From Robiginitomaculum sp. (GTDB lineage: Bacteria; Pseudomonadota; Alphaproteobacteria; Caulobacterales; Maricaulaceae): 64,000 nucleotides of DNA. Below the pieces are notes generated by a model. The model did no database searches. It saw only the letters and a program-made list of their open reading frames with translations, and had not been told where the DNA came from. A program made the position numbers and the translations under genes. Below, piece by piece: positions 44,104 to 51,676 of the stretch; positions within the stretch are counted from its first letter, which is position 1; every line of letters starts with the position of its first letter. The DNA is taken from positions 1-64,000 of the forward strand of contig JAJFFN010000004.1 in assembly GCA_021776635.1 (NCBI GenBank), given 5' to 3'.

Positions 44104-45948
44104 TTATTGCTGTAATTTTTTATTGTCTATCCATTCATTGACCAGTTCTTCGAGTAAAGACAGCGGTACAGAACCATTGGCCAAAACGACATCGTGAAAT
44201 TCACGAATATCGAATGTGTCGCCAAGTTTTGCTTGAGCATGTTTCTTGAGGCTGCCGATTTTGAGCATACCGATTTTATAGGCGGTTGCTTGCCCCGGCC
44301 AGACGATATAGCGGTCAATCTCGGCGCGGATATCGCCTTCGGGATTGGCGATATTTTCCAGCATATACTGCACAGCTTGTTCACGCGTCCATTTTTTTGA
44401 ATGTATGCCCGTATCGACCACCAAACGCGCAGCGCGGAATATCTCCATAGAGAGCCGCCCGAAATCACTATAAGGATCGGTATACATGCCAAGCTCGGCT
44501 GGGACACTTTCTGCATATAACCCCCAACCTTCAATATAAGCCGTGTGATTGCCTTGCTTACGGAACTCCGGTATCCCCTCAAGTTCCATTGCAATAGCAA
44601 TTTGCATATGATGTCCGGGAATGCCCTCGTGATATGCTAGTGCCTGCATCAAATATGTTGGTTGAAAACGCACATCTTTAAGATTGACAAAATAAGCCCC
44701 GGGCCTTGAGCCATCCAAAGACGGTTGCTCATAGAAAGCGAAAGCTGCCGAGGCTTCACGGAACGGCTCAACCCTTTTGACAATCATATCCGCTTTGGGT
44801 TTAGTTATGAATAGATCATCCAGTTTGAGCTTCATCTCATCGATTACAACCCTAGCCTCAGTCATATATTGTGTCCGGCCTGCATCGTCATTGGACAATG
44901 TAAATTGCGGGTCCGTACGCAAGAAATTATAGAAATCTTGCAAACTACCTTCAAACTCTACCTGAGCCATAATTTTGCGCATTTCGCCCTGAATACGAGC
45001 AACTTCGGCAAGACCGATATTGTGAATTTCATCTGCCGTTAATTCAGTGGTCGTCGCATAATTGAGTTGTGACTGATAATAAGCTGCACCGTCCGGTAGT
45101 TTCCATACGCCATCATCATCATTAGAGACCTCTTCGTGGGCTGCAAACATAACGATTAAATTTTCATAAGCAGGCGCCACAGATGTGAGCAAGGCTTGCT
45201 TTGCTAGTTCCGACAACACATCTTTGTCAGCTTGACTAACGTCTTTTAGGTTCGCGATTTTAGATTTAATGTCAGCATAAAGCGGGCTGTCATTTCCGTC
45301 GGTAAATGGTGCGCCCGAAATCACATTTCGAGACGTTTTGATCAATTTTGCGTAGGCAAATTTAGGTAACAAAATACCGGTACTTGCCTGCGCTTCTGCG
45401 CGGGCTTGGTACTGTCCTAAATAACGCTCGGTCGCATTCAAGCGTGCAATATAAGCGCGAGCATCTTCGGCGGTTTTTACAGCATGAAAATTGACCATGA
45501 AGGTTGGAAGCTCGCCGTGCGGCCCGAACATATGGTCAAATACATATTCATGACCGGCAAATTCATGCCTCGATTCAGAAACATCCCCATTATACTCAAA
45601 CAAACGGTAAGAAATTTTGCCTTGCCTATCCAGATTTGCGAGGTTGAATTGGGCACGCATATCGGCAACAGATTTTTGTTCCAACGCATATGCCTCATCA
45701 AGAGCTATTTGTGAAACATCATCGAGTTTATCCAAGCCATCTTGCATACCAAAATAGGTCTGAGTAATTGGCGACTTTGCCAATTCTTCTTGGTAGCGCG
45801 CCGCAAACCAATCGTTTATTGCTTCTGTTTGCGATTCCACCTTATCGATTTTTGGTGTATCTGAGCCAGAACAAGCCACTAACCCGGTCGTTAGTAACGT
45901 AGCTGCAAGAACACTTAAAACATTTCGGCCAATCAAATGTTTAAACAT
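44104..45948 (-). CDS. DUF885 family lipoprotein, peptidase-like (copy 2)
   Basis: A 614-residue lipoprotein (lipobox LVACS) homologous to the next gene downstream. It carries YHEGIPGHHMQ, EGWGLYAESVPAELG and a matching C-terminal block (REFHDVVLANGSVPLSLLEE). ATG at 45948 is chosen because the ten-residue upstream extension precedes the signal peptide. Cotranscribed with copy 1. Confidence 0.85.
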   Translation of the reverse strand: MFKHLIGRNVLSVLAATLLTTGLVACSGSDTPKIDKVESQTEAINDWFAARYQEELAKSPITQTYFGMQDGLDKLDDVSQIALDEAYALEQKSVADMRAQFNLANLDRQGKISYRLFEYNGDVSESRHEFAGHEYVFDHMFGPHGELPTFMVNFHAVKTAEDARAYIARLNATERYLGQYQARAEAQASTGILLPKFAYAKLIKTSRNVISGAPFTDGNDSPLYADIKSKIANLKDVSQADKDVLSELAKQALLTSVAPAYENLIVMFAAHEEVSNDDDGVWKLPDGAAYYQSQLNYATTTELTADEIHNIGLAEVARIQGEMRKIMAQVEFEGSLQDFYNFLRTDPQFTLSNDDAGRTQYMTEARVVIDEMKLKLDDLFITKPKADMIVKRVEPFREASAAFAFYEQPSLDGSRPGAYFVNLKDVRFQPTYLMQALAYHEGIPGHHMQIAIAMELEGIPEFRKQGNHTAYIEGWGLYAESVPAELGMYTDPYSDFGRLSMEIFRAARLVVDTGIHSKKWTREQAVQYMLENIANPEGDIRAEIDRYIVWPGQATAYKIGMLKIGSLKKHAQAKLGDTFDIREFHDVVLANGSVPLSLLEELVNEWIDNKKLQQ

Positions 45949-46067
45949 ATTATCCCCATATGATTTTTTAAGCTTCAAACTTTATACAGACTTATCGATA
46001 AAAGGAAAGCGAATACACTTTATTATAAGTCATGGGTTTCTTGCATGGGAAAAAGAAACTGGGATTT

Positions 46068-46619
46068 TCATTTCCATTTAATGGAACAGCCCATTGACGG
46101 GGTTTGGTTTTTGGGGCCATGTCCAGTATCTGCAATCTGTTCCATGGCTTCATACAATTCCCGGCGAACATCGGGGGCCGCAGGATTACGCCCGCTCTCA
46201 TCAAGCCTACCACGATATTGCAGGCCTGCATCTTTATCAAAACCGAAAAAGTCTGGCGTACAAACTGCGTCATAAGTCCGCGCAATATTTTGTGTGGCAT
46301 CATGTAAATATGGGAATGCAAACCCCGCACGCGCCACCTGTTCACGCATGCCGTTTGGCCCGTCTTGTGGATAATTGATAATATCATTAGACCCAATAGC
46401 CGCAACACCGATACCGAGCTTGGCCAAGTCTTTGGCCGTGCGCGCCAAACGTTCCTCTATGGCCAATACATAAGGGCAATGGTTTGAGATAAACATTAAT
46501 AACGTACCATTTTCCCCCGCAATATCTGTAAACGAATAAATATTCCCGTCCAGTCCAGGTAATTTAAAATTTGGAGCTTTCCATCCAAAATCGCATATTG
46601 GCGAGTGCATCAAGGCCAT
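46068..46619 (-). CDS. Thioredoxin-fold (AhpC/TSA-like) family protein
   Basis: A 183-residue peroxiredoxin/thioredoxin-fold protein: FGWKAPNFKLPGLDG start, FISNHCPYVLAIEERL with a single Cys at the CxxC position, and VCTPDFFGFDKD. This HCPYV subgroup is a common uncharacterised thioredoxin family. No signal peptide, so probably cytosolic. One base after rpe and likely cotranscribed. Confidence 0.87.
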   Translation of the reverse strand: MALMHSPICDFGWKAPNFKLPGLDGNIYSFTDIAGENGTLLMFISNHCPYVLAIEERLARTAKDLAKLGIGVAAIGSNDIINYPQDGPNGMREQVARAGFAFPYLHDATQNIARTYDAVCTPDFFGFDKDAGLQYRGRLDESGRNPAAPDVRRELYEAMEQIADTGHGPKNQTPSMGCSIKWK

Positions 46620-46620
46620 A

Positions 46621-47295
46621 TTATATCACCGCATTTGCGGCATCCCTTATAGCCTTAATATTTGCAGCATAGACGCTTTCATCTTGGGCACCCTTACCAA
46701 ATACGGCGGAACCTGCAACCAACACATCTGCGCCCGCTTCTGCGACTAAGGGGGCCGTGCTTGGGTTAATGCCGCCGTCGACTTCTATCAGAATATCCCG
46801 CTTGCCAAACATTGTTTTAAGATCACGAATTTTCTGAATTTGTGAGGGCAAAAAGCTTTGCCCGCCAAATCCCGGGTTAACTGACATGACGATAACAAGA
46901 TCAAGCCTATCAAGCACATTTTCAATAATACTAATCGGTGTAGAAGGGTTTAGCGCGACGCCCGCCTTGACGCCCAACTCGCGAATAACTTGTAATGTCC
47001 TGTCTAGATGAGGGTGGGCTTCGGGATGGACGGATATATAATCCGCACCCGCATGCGCAAATGCCCCCAGGAGTGCATCCGCAGGTTCAATCATCAAATG
47101 CACATCCATCACAGTTTTAATATGCGGGCGTATCCATTTACAGACCCCAGGCCCTATGGTTAAGTTTGGTACATAATGATTGTCCATAACATCCACATGC
47201 ACCCAATCACATCCACCTGCCTCAATAGCTCGTATTTCATTGCCAAGTTGGGCAAAGTCGGCGGATAATATGGACGGTGAAATCTTGATGGACAT
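46621..47295 (-). CDS. rpe: Ribulose-phosphate 3-epimerase
   Basis: A 224-residue TIM-barrel enzyme interconverting ribulose 5-phosphate and xylulose 5-phosphate in the pentose phosphate pathway. Family motifs are ISPSILSADFAQLG, VHVDVMDNHYVPN, MSVNPGFGGQSF and EVDGGINPSTAP, including the metal-binding His and Asp residues. Full length. Confidence 0.96.
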   Translation of the reverse strand: MSIKISPSILSADFAQLGNEIRAIEAGGCDWVHVDVMDNHYVPNLTIGPGVCKWIRPHIKTVMDVHLMIEPADALLGAFAHAGADYISVHPEAHPHLDRTLQVIRELGVKAGVALNPSTPISIIENVLDRLDLVIVMSVNPGFGGQSFLPSQIQKIRDLKTMFGKRDILIEVDGGINPSTAPLVAEAGADVLVAGSAVFGKGAQDESVYAANIKAIRDAANAVI

Positions 47296-47453
47296 TACAA
47301 CTTTCCCTTAAAACAACTTTCTCTCTAAAGAAGCGCCGGACTAACTTAACCAGCCTAGGTATTTTACTCACCTCAATTTGGAATGTCTCAAACGTTCTTG
47401 CAAGCCCTTTATGCTTTTTCACGAATTACTACACTGTTTTTGGTCACTAAGCC

Positions 47454-47867
47454 TTAATTTGTTGCTTTTTCACGCAAACGGGAGAAGTGATCGTCCCATC
47501 CTTTATCGTGGCTAGACAGCATTTCAAAAGTATCAGATGGCGCGTCTTCGAAACCGTAATGGTTGAGTTTTAACACAGTGCCGCCATGGGCTTCAGATAG
47601 ATTCCATTCAACGGTTGTTTCAACACCCTGCAAAAAATTATGTGTAAATGTATAGATAAGCGTATGTGGTTTATCGGCTTTTATTACCCTGCCCCATAGC
47701 ATGTCTTCGCCTTTGTCATTCAACAGCGTATATTTATTGCCCTTGACCAAGTCTGTACTAGCGGGATGAAACCATTCACCTAATTTTGATTTGTCGGTTA
47801 GGTATGTCCAAACTTTTCTAGGCGTTGCTTTGATAAAGATGGTTTTTTCTATTCTCGTATGCGTCAT
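47454..47867 (-). CDS. SRPBCC (AHSA1-like) family protein
   Basis: A 137-residue START/Bet v 1-like hydrophobic-ligand protein of the AHSA1 group: IEKTIFIKATPRKVWTYLTD start and the W-rich VEWNLSEAHGGTVLKL and GWDDHFSRLREKA end. ATG at 47867 overlaps the ArsR stop by four bases (ATGA), so it is translated with the regulator. ArsR-SRPBCC pairs are frequent; ligand unknown. Confidence 0.88.
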   Translation of the reverse strand: MTHTRIEKTIFIKATPRKVWTYLTDKSKLGEWFHPASTDLVKGNKYTLLNDKGEDMLWGRVIKADKPHTLIYTFTHNFLQGVETTVEWNLSEAHGGTVLKLNHYGFEDAPSDTFEMLSSHDKGWDDHFSRLREKATN

Positions 47868-48220
47868 GTGTCTTCCTCTATTGCTGATTTTAAATTGTTG
47901 AGTTTTTCGTCCCAAAAACGGTTATATTGTGATACCCAGTCCGCGACGGATTTAAGTGATTGTGGGCACAAGCTATTGATGCGCTCCCTACCTTGCTTTT
48001 CAACGGTAATTATGTTCCCGTCCTTAAGAACCACTAAATGCTTGGCGATGGCTGGTCGGGACATATCAAAGTTTTGCGCGATTTCATTCACTGACAAGGA
48101 TTGCTCCGCCAACATGCCGATAATGGTTCTGCGGGTCGGATCTGCGATGGCTTTGAAAATGGCTTGTTTAGATTGTTGTTGCCTAGATATTAGTTGCCTA
48201 GTTTGCTTTTGATTGATCAT
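47864..48220 (-). CDS. ArsR-family winged-helix repressor
   Basis: A 118-residue ArsR/SmtB-type regulator: KAIADPTRRTIIGMLAEQSLSVNEIAQNFDMSRPAIAKHL forms the winged helix, followed by a short dimerisation helix. It lacks the Cys pairs of metal sensors, so the ligand may be organic or the protein ligandless. It likely represses its own operon through the two operators just upstream. First gene of arsR-SRPBCC. Confidence 0.9.
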   Translation of the reverse strand: MINQKQTRQLISRQQQSKQAIFKAIADPTRRTIIGMLAEQSLSVNEIAQNFDMSRPAIAKHLVVLKDGNIITVEKQGRERINSLCPQSLKSVADWVSQYNRFWDEKLNNLKSAIEEDT

Positions 48221-48225
48221 AATAA

Positions 48226-48265
48226 GAAACCTTTCGGTTTCCCTTATAGGTAACCAAAAGGTTTC
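48226..48265. promoter_or_regulatory. Two operator repeats of the ArsR-SRPBCC operon
   Basis: Two 16-base dyads read on the minus strand as GAAACC-N4-GGTT-W-C: one at 48250-48265, between the -35 and -10, and one at 48226-48241, just downstream of the -10. They are 24 bases apart centre to centre. Placement over the promoter suits autorepression by ArsR; binding is inferred. Confidence 0.6.
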
Positions 48266-48272
48266 ATGTCAA
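48243..48272 (-). promoter_or_regulatory. Promoter of the ArsR-SRPBCC operon
   Basis: On the minus strand a perfect TTGACA (48267-48272), an 18-base spacer and TATAAG (48243-48248) precede the arsR start by about 20 bases. The -35 overlaps the end of the MFS gene. Confidence 0.6.
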
Positions 48273-49480
48273 ATGTTTTTTGAACGTCCAATAATTTTCA
48301 GCCAAAGAAGAGAGAATAGTGCCAATACTGAAACTGGGATTAATACGATGGCAATACCGCTCCAGCCATAGCTGTTTAGTGTTGCGCCTGATGCCAAAGA
48401 CGCAAGTGCCACCAGCGTAAAAAGGATGAAATCGTGTAAGCCTTGAATTTTATTTTTCTCAGATGCGCTATAGGCTTCGCCAAGCAAAGCTGTCGCGCCG
48501 ATAAAGCCAAAATTCCATCCGACGCCCAACAAGATCAAAGACGTCCAGAAGTTCCACAATTCTAATCCGGACAAAGCCACAACTGCACACAAGATGAGCA
48601 GGCCTAAGCCAATAGCCATGATCGGTAATTTACCGAACCTTACGATGAGGGCACCGGTAAAAAAACTGGGGCCAAACATAGCAAGCACATGCCAGCGAAT
48701 GCCCAGCACCGCTTCGGCCTCGGTATGTCCGTGGTGTTTCATGGCCAAGGGCGCACCCGTCATCATAAATGTCATCAAAGCATAGGTTGCCACGGCGCAA
48801 AGTAGTGCAACAATAAAAACTGGCTGTTTTACGATCTCGCCAACACGGCGTTCAACGGTAGGGCTAACCACTTCGGTCATATGAGCACTACCGACAGGCT
48901 TTAAAAACAATAAGATTCCAATGCCGAGCAACAGCAAACCTGCCATACCTGCAAATGCACCTGCAAATGGCAATGGCAGAAATAAATCCTTTGTGCGCAA
49001 TACAACTTCGGTCCCAATAAATGCGGCGAGCACACCCCCCGTCAGCACCCATGAAATTGCTTGCGATTTGAATTTATCATCCCCAGTGTCAGCCGCCGCA
49101 AATCTATATTGCTGTACAAACGCACCTGCCCCACCAATGAGTAAATAGGCAAAGCAAAACAACCCGAACGCGCCTTGTTGCATAGTCAACATGGACATCA
49201 ATGCCCCAAAAATACCTATGATACTACCAATTATAAAACTCATTTTACGACCAAATACGCGTCCCAATAGAGCAACGGGCATGGCAAAAATTGCCGAACC
49301 TGCACTGTAGGCCGCGACTGGTAGTGTCGCTAATGCTAATTTATCCGGTACCAGCCACGCACCACCCAAAGCCCCAAGCGATATGGCGATAGCATTAATA
49401 GAGCCATTACATGCCTGTGCTAATGACAGCACAATAGCATTGTGGACTCCGTTATTTGGCACACCTGTTTGCACACGCAT
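48269..49480 (-). CDS. MFS transporter
   Basis: A 403-residue major facilitator protein with about 12 helices; the loop LLGRVFGRKMSFIIGS between helices 2 and 3 is the MFS A-like motif. The substrate cannot be assigned from sequence. It ends over the arsR promoter; the TerB/J protein lies 15 bases upstream on the same strand. Confidence 0.87.
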   Translation of the reverse strand: MRVQTGVPNNGVHNAIVLSLAQACNGSINAIAISLGALGGAWLVPDKLALATLPVAAYSAGSAIFAMPVALLGRVFGRKMSFIIGSIIGIFGALMSMLTMQQGAFGLFCFAYLLIGGAGAFVQQYRFAAADTGDDKFKSQAISWVLTGGVLAAFIGTEVVLRTKDLFLPLPFAGAFAGMAGLLLLGIGILLFLKPVGSAHMTEVVSPTVERRVGEIVKQPVFIVALLCAVATYALMTFMMTGAPLAMKHHGHTEAEAVLGIRWHVLAMFGPSFFTGALIVRFGKLPIMAIGLGLLILCAVVALSGLELWNFWTSLILLGVGWNFGFIGATALLGEAYSASEKNKIQGLHDFILFTLVALASLASGATLNSYGWSGIAIVLIPVSVLALFSLLWLKIIGRSKNI

Positions 49481-49495
49481 ATTTTTTCCTGTTTT

Positions 49496-50218
49496 CTATT
49501 CTTGATGTTCTGTTAATTCTGGTAGGCGGTCATAAACCGGATATTGTTTTCGTATCTTCACAATCTCGCTATAGGCACGATTGATGAGCGCCATCTTGTG
49601 CGTGGCGAGTTCTTGTAGTTCTGCTGGCAATCCGCGTGCCATAAGCCGATCAGGATGATTTGCCGCCGCCATAGTACGGTAAGCCCGCTTTAGCTCGCTA
49701 TCTGTCACATCTTCATCTATGCCTAATATCAGAAAAGGATCATCCAGCGCCCGCCCGATATGAGCGGCGCGAATGCGGTTAAAAGTGAGCACATTAAACC
49801 CGAATATTTTACCTGTAGTTTCCAAGAACAACAACTCGGCGCCCGTCACAATCCCGTCCGCGAGCGCAATATGAAACAGGCCGTCTAGGATATCTTCTAA
49901 AATATCTGGGCGCGATTTGTAGTAATGGTAAACTTTTTGGGCATAAGCCTCATAGCCCAATGTTGTCTGTTTAGCCAAATCAAAGAAACGAGCAATACCA
50001 TCATTTGCATCGACCGATGATTGAAATACATTCTTGAATGCATCAATTTCGTCGCTGGTTACCACGCCGTCCGCTTTGGCCAGTTTTGCGCCAAGTGCAA
50101 TCAGTGCCGCCGCGACACCGGCATTCCCGATATCACGAAAGTTTACATCAGTTTGTTCTTGCCTCGGCGGTCCAAACAGCTTTGCCGCAGCAGATAATAT
50201 ACGCATGCCAAAATTCAT
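49496..50218 (-). CDS. TerB-like and J-domain co-chaperone (DjlA-like, soluble)
   Basis: A 240-residue protein with a TerB-like helical domain (about 25-165; KADGVVTSDEIDAFKN and ALADGIVTGAELLFLE) and a C-terminal J domain (about 170-235) holding the HPD motif in AAANHPDRLMARG, which would stimulate DnaK. The N-terminal membrane anchor of DjlA is absent. Divergent from the nucleoside transporter. Confidence 0.88.
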   Translation of the reverse strand: MNFGMRILSAAAKLFGPPRQEQTDVNFRDIGNAGVAAALIALGAKLAKADGVVTSDEIDAFKNVFQSSVDANDGIARFFDLAKQTTLGYEAYAQKVYHYYKSRPDILEDILDGLFHIALADGIVTGAELLFLETTGKIFGFNVLTFNRIRAAHIGRALDDPFLILGIDEDVTDSELKRAYRTMAAANHPDRLMARGLPAELQELATHKMALINRAYSEIVKIRKQYPVYDRLPELTEHQE

Positions 50219-50323
50219 AACCCGCTTGTGCCCGAAACATGCGGTCGGCTCAATAGTTTAAAAACCGCTCGCTTTTATAAGCACCCTCCCCTAATAATCA
50301 CGAAAACAAAAGGGGAAGTTTCT

Positions 50324-51544
50324 ATGGGACAGTTTATTGGGTTACTTGGCGTCGTTGTTTTACTGGGCATCGCCTATATAGCTTCCAGCAACCGTAAGCA
50401 TGTGAACCCACGAACTATTTTTAGCGCCCTTGCTTTCCAATTCGCTATCGCAATTTTTGTGTTCAAAACCCCGTGGGGCAAAACCGTCCTAGAAAACGTT
50501 ACCAGCTTTATAGAACATGTACTTAATTATTCCATGAAGGGCATCGGATTTATCTTTGGTAATTGGGCCGATAGCGGCAATGTTATGCTCAGCTTTGCGA
50601 CTATGGTTCTGCCAGTTATTATCTTTGTCGGCGCCTTGATGACCGTATTGTTCCACTTGGGTATTATGCAATGGATTATGCGCGGACTTGGCTTTGTCTT
50701 GCGCAAAACTATTGGCGTTAACGGCGTCGAAGCTCTCGCGGCCAGTATGAATATTTTTGTCGGTCAAGACAGTGCCCCTTTTGCTGTGCGTCCCTATCTG
50801 GCGACCATGCCGAAATCGACTTTATTCCTTATTATGACAACAGGAATGGCAACGATTGCGGGCTCTATTTTGGCGGGCCTCATTACCATGGGCGTAGATG
50901 CACAAAGTCTGATTGTGGCCAGTTTTATGGGTGCTCCTGGCGGCATTTTGATGGCGAAAATGATTATGCCGAGCGACCCTAAGGACGCAGACACTATACC
51001 TGAAAACGTAGAAATAAAAACGACCAAGCATTCAAATGTTATCGAGGCCGCCGCCGTCGGTGCATCCGAAGGCGTACAACTGGCCATTACCATTGGCGCA
51101 ATGCTGATTGCATTTATCTCGCTCATTGCACTGTTAAACGGCATGCTCGGCGGGATTGGCGGCTGGTTTGGGCTTGAGGGCCTCACGTTTCAAAAAATAC
51201 TTGGTGTTGTTTTCAGCCCGCTCATGTGGATTATCGGTATTCCGTGGAGCGAAGCCGGACTATCGGGTAGTCTGTTCGGCGAGAAACTCATCTTAAATGA
51301 ATTCGTCGCTTATTCCAGCTTTATGGGCATGGGCGAAGGCGCCCTAAGCCCGCGCGCCACCAAGATAACAACCATAGCACTTTGCGGTTTCGCCAATTTC
51401 TCCTCCATCGCCATCGCTCTAGGCGGCATTGGCACCCTAGCCCCGGAAAGGCGCGGTGAACTGGCGTCATTCGGCCTAAAAGCCGTGCTAGCCGCATCTC
51501 TGGCGAATTTGCTCAGCGCGGCAATCGTTGGTTTGATGATTTAG
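50324..51544 (+). CDS. NupC-family concentrative nucleoside transporter
   Basis: A 406-residue nucleoside:cation symporter with an N-terminal helical domain, the gate region (VGALMTVLFHLG) and the C-terminal nucleoside-binding domain (FVGQDSAPFAVRPYL, ending PERRGELASFGLKAVLA). ATG at 50324 has AGGGGAAG upstream; the 32-residue upstream extension is not family-like. A diverged second copy of its last 73 codons occurs at 54141-54362. Confidence 0.92.
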   Translation: MGQFIGLLGVVVLLGIAYIASSNRKHVNPRTIFSALAFQFAIAIFVFKTPWGKTVLENVTSFIEHVLNYSMKGIGFIFGNWADSGNVMLSFATMVLPVIIFVGALMTVLFHLGIMQWIMRGLGFVLRKTIGVNGVEALAASMNIFVGQDSAPFAVRPYLATMPKSTLFLIMTTGMATIAGSILAGLITMGVDAQSLIVASFMGAPGGILMAKMIMPSDPKDADTIPENVEIKTTKHSNVIEAAAVGASEGVQLAITIGAMLIAFISLIALLNGMLGGIGGWFGLEGLTFQKILGVVFSPLMWIIGIPWSEAGLSGSLFGEKLILNEFVAYSSFMGMGEGALSPRATKITTIALCGFANFSSIAIALGGIGTLAPERRGELASFGLKAVLAASLANLLSAAIVGLMI

Positions 51545-51589
51545 CAGAACTCCAACGTCTACAAACGCCCGGAGCATCATCCATAAAAC

Positions 51590-51615
51590 ATAAAACCAAC
51601 CTTAAGGTGTTTTAT
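51590..51615 (+). terminator. Probable terminator after the nucleoside transporter
   Basis: ATAAAAC pairs with GTTTTAT and ACC with GGT (two-base bulge, TTAA loop) 46 bases past the stop codon. The right arm is T-rich, giving a weak rho-independent terminator. Confidence 0.4.
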
Positions 51616-51676
51616 TTGAAAATTAATGTTTGCCTGATATACAAGATTTAGAACAAATTTTATTAGTTAGAGCGCC

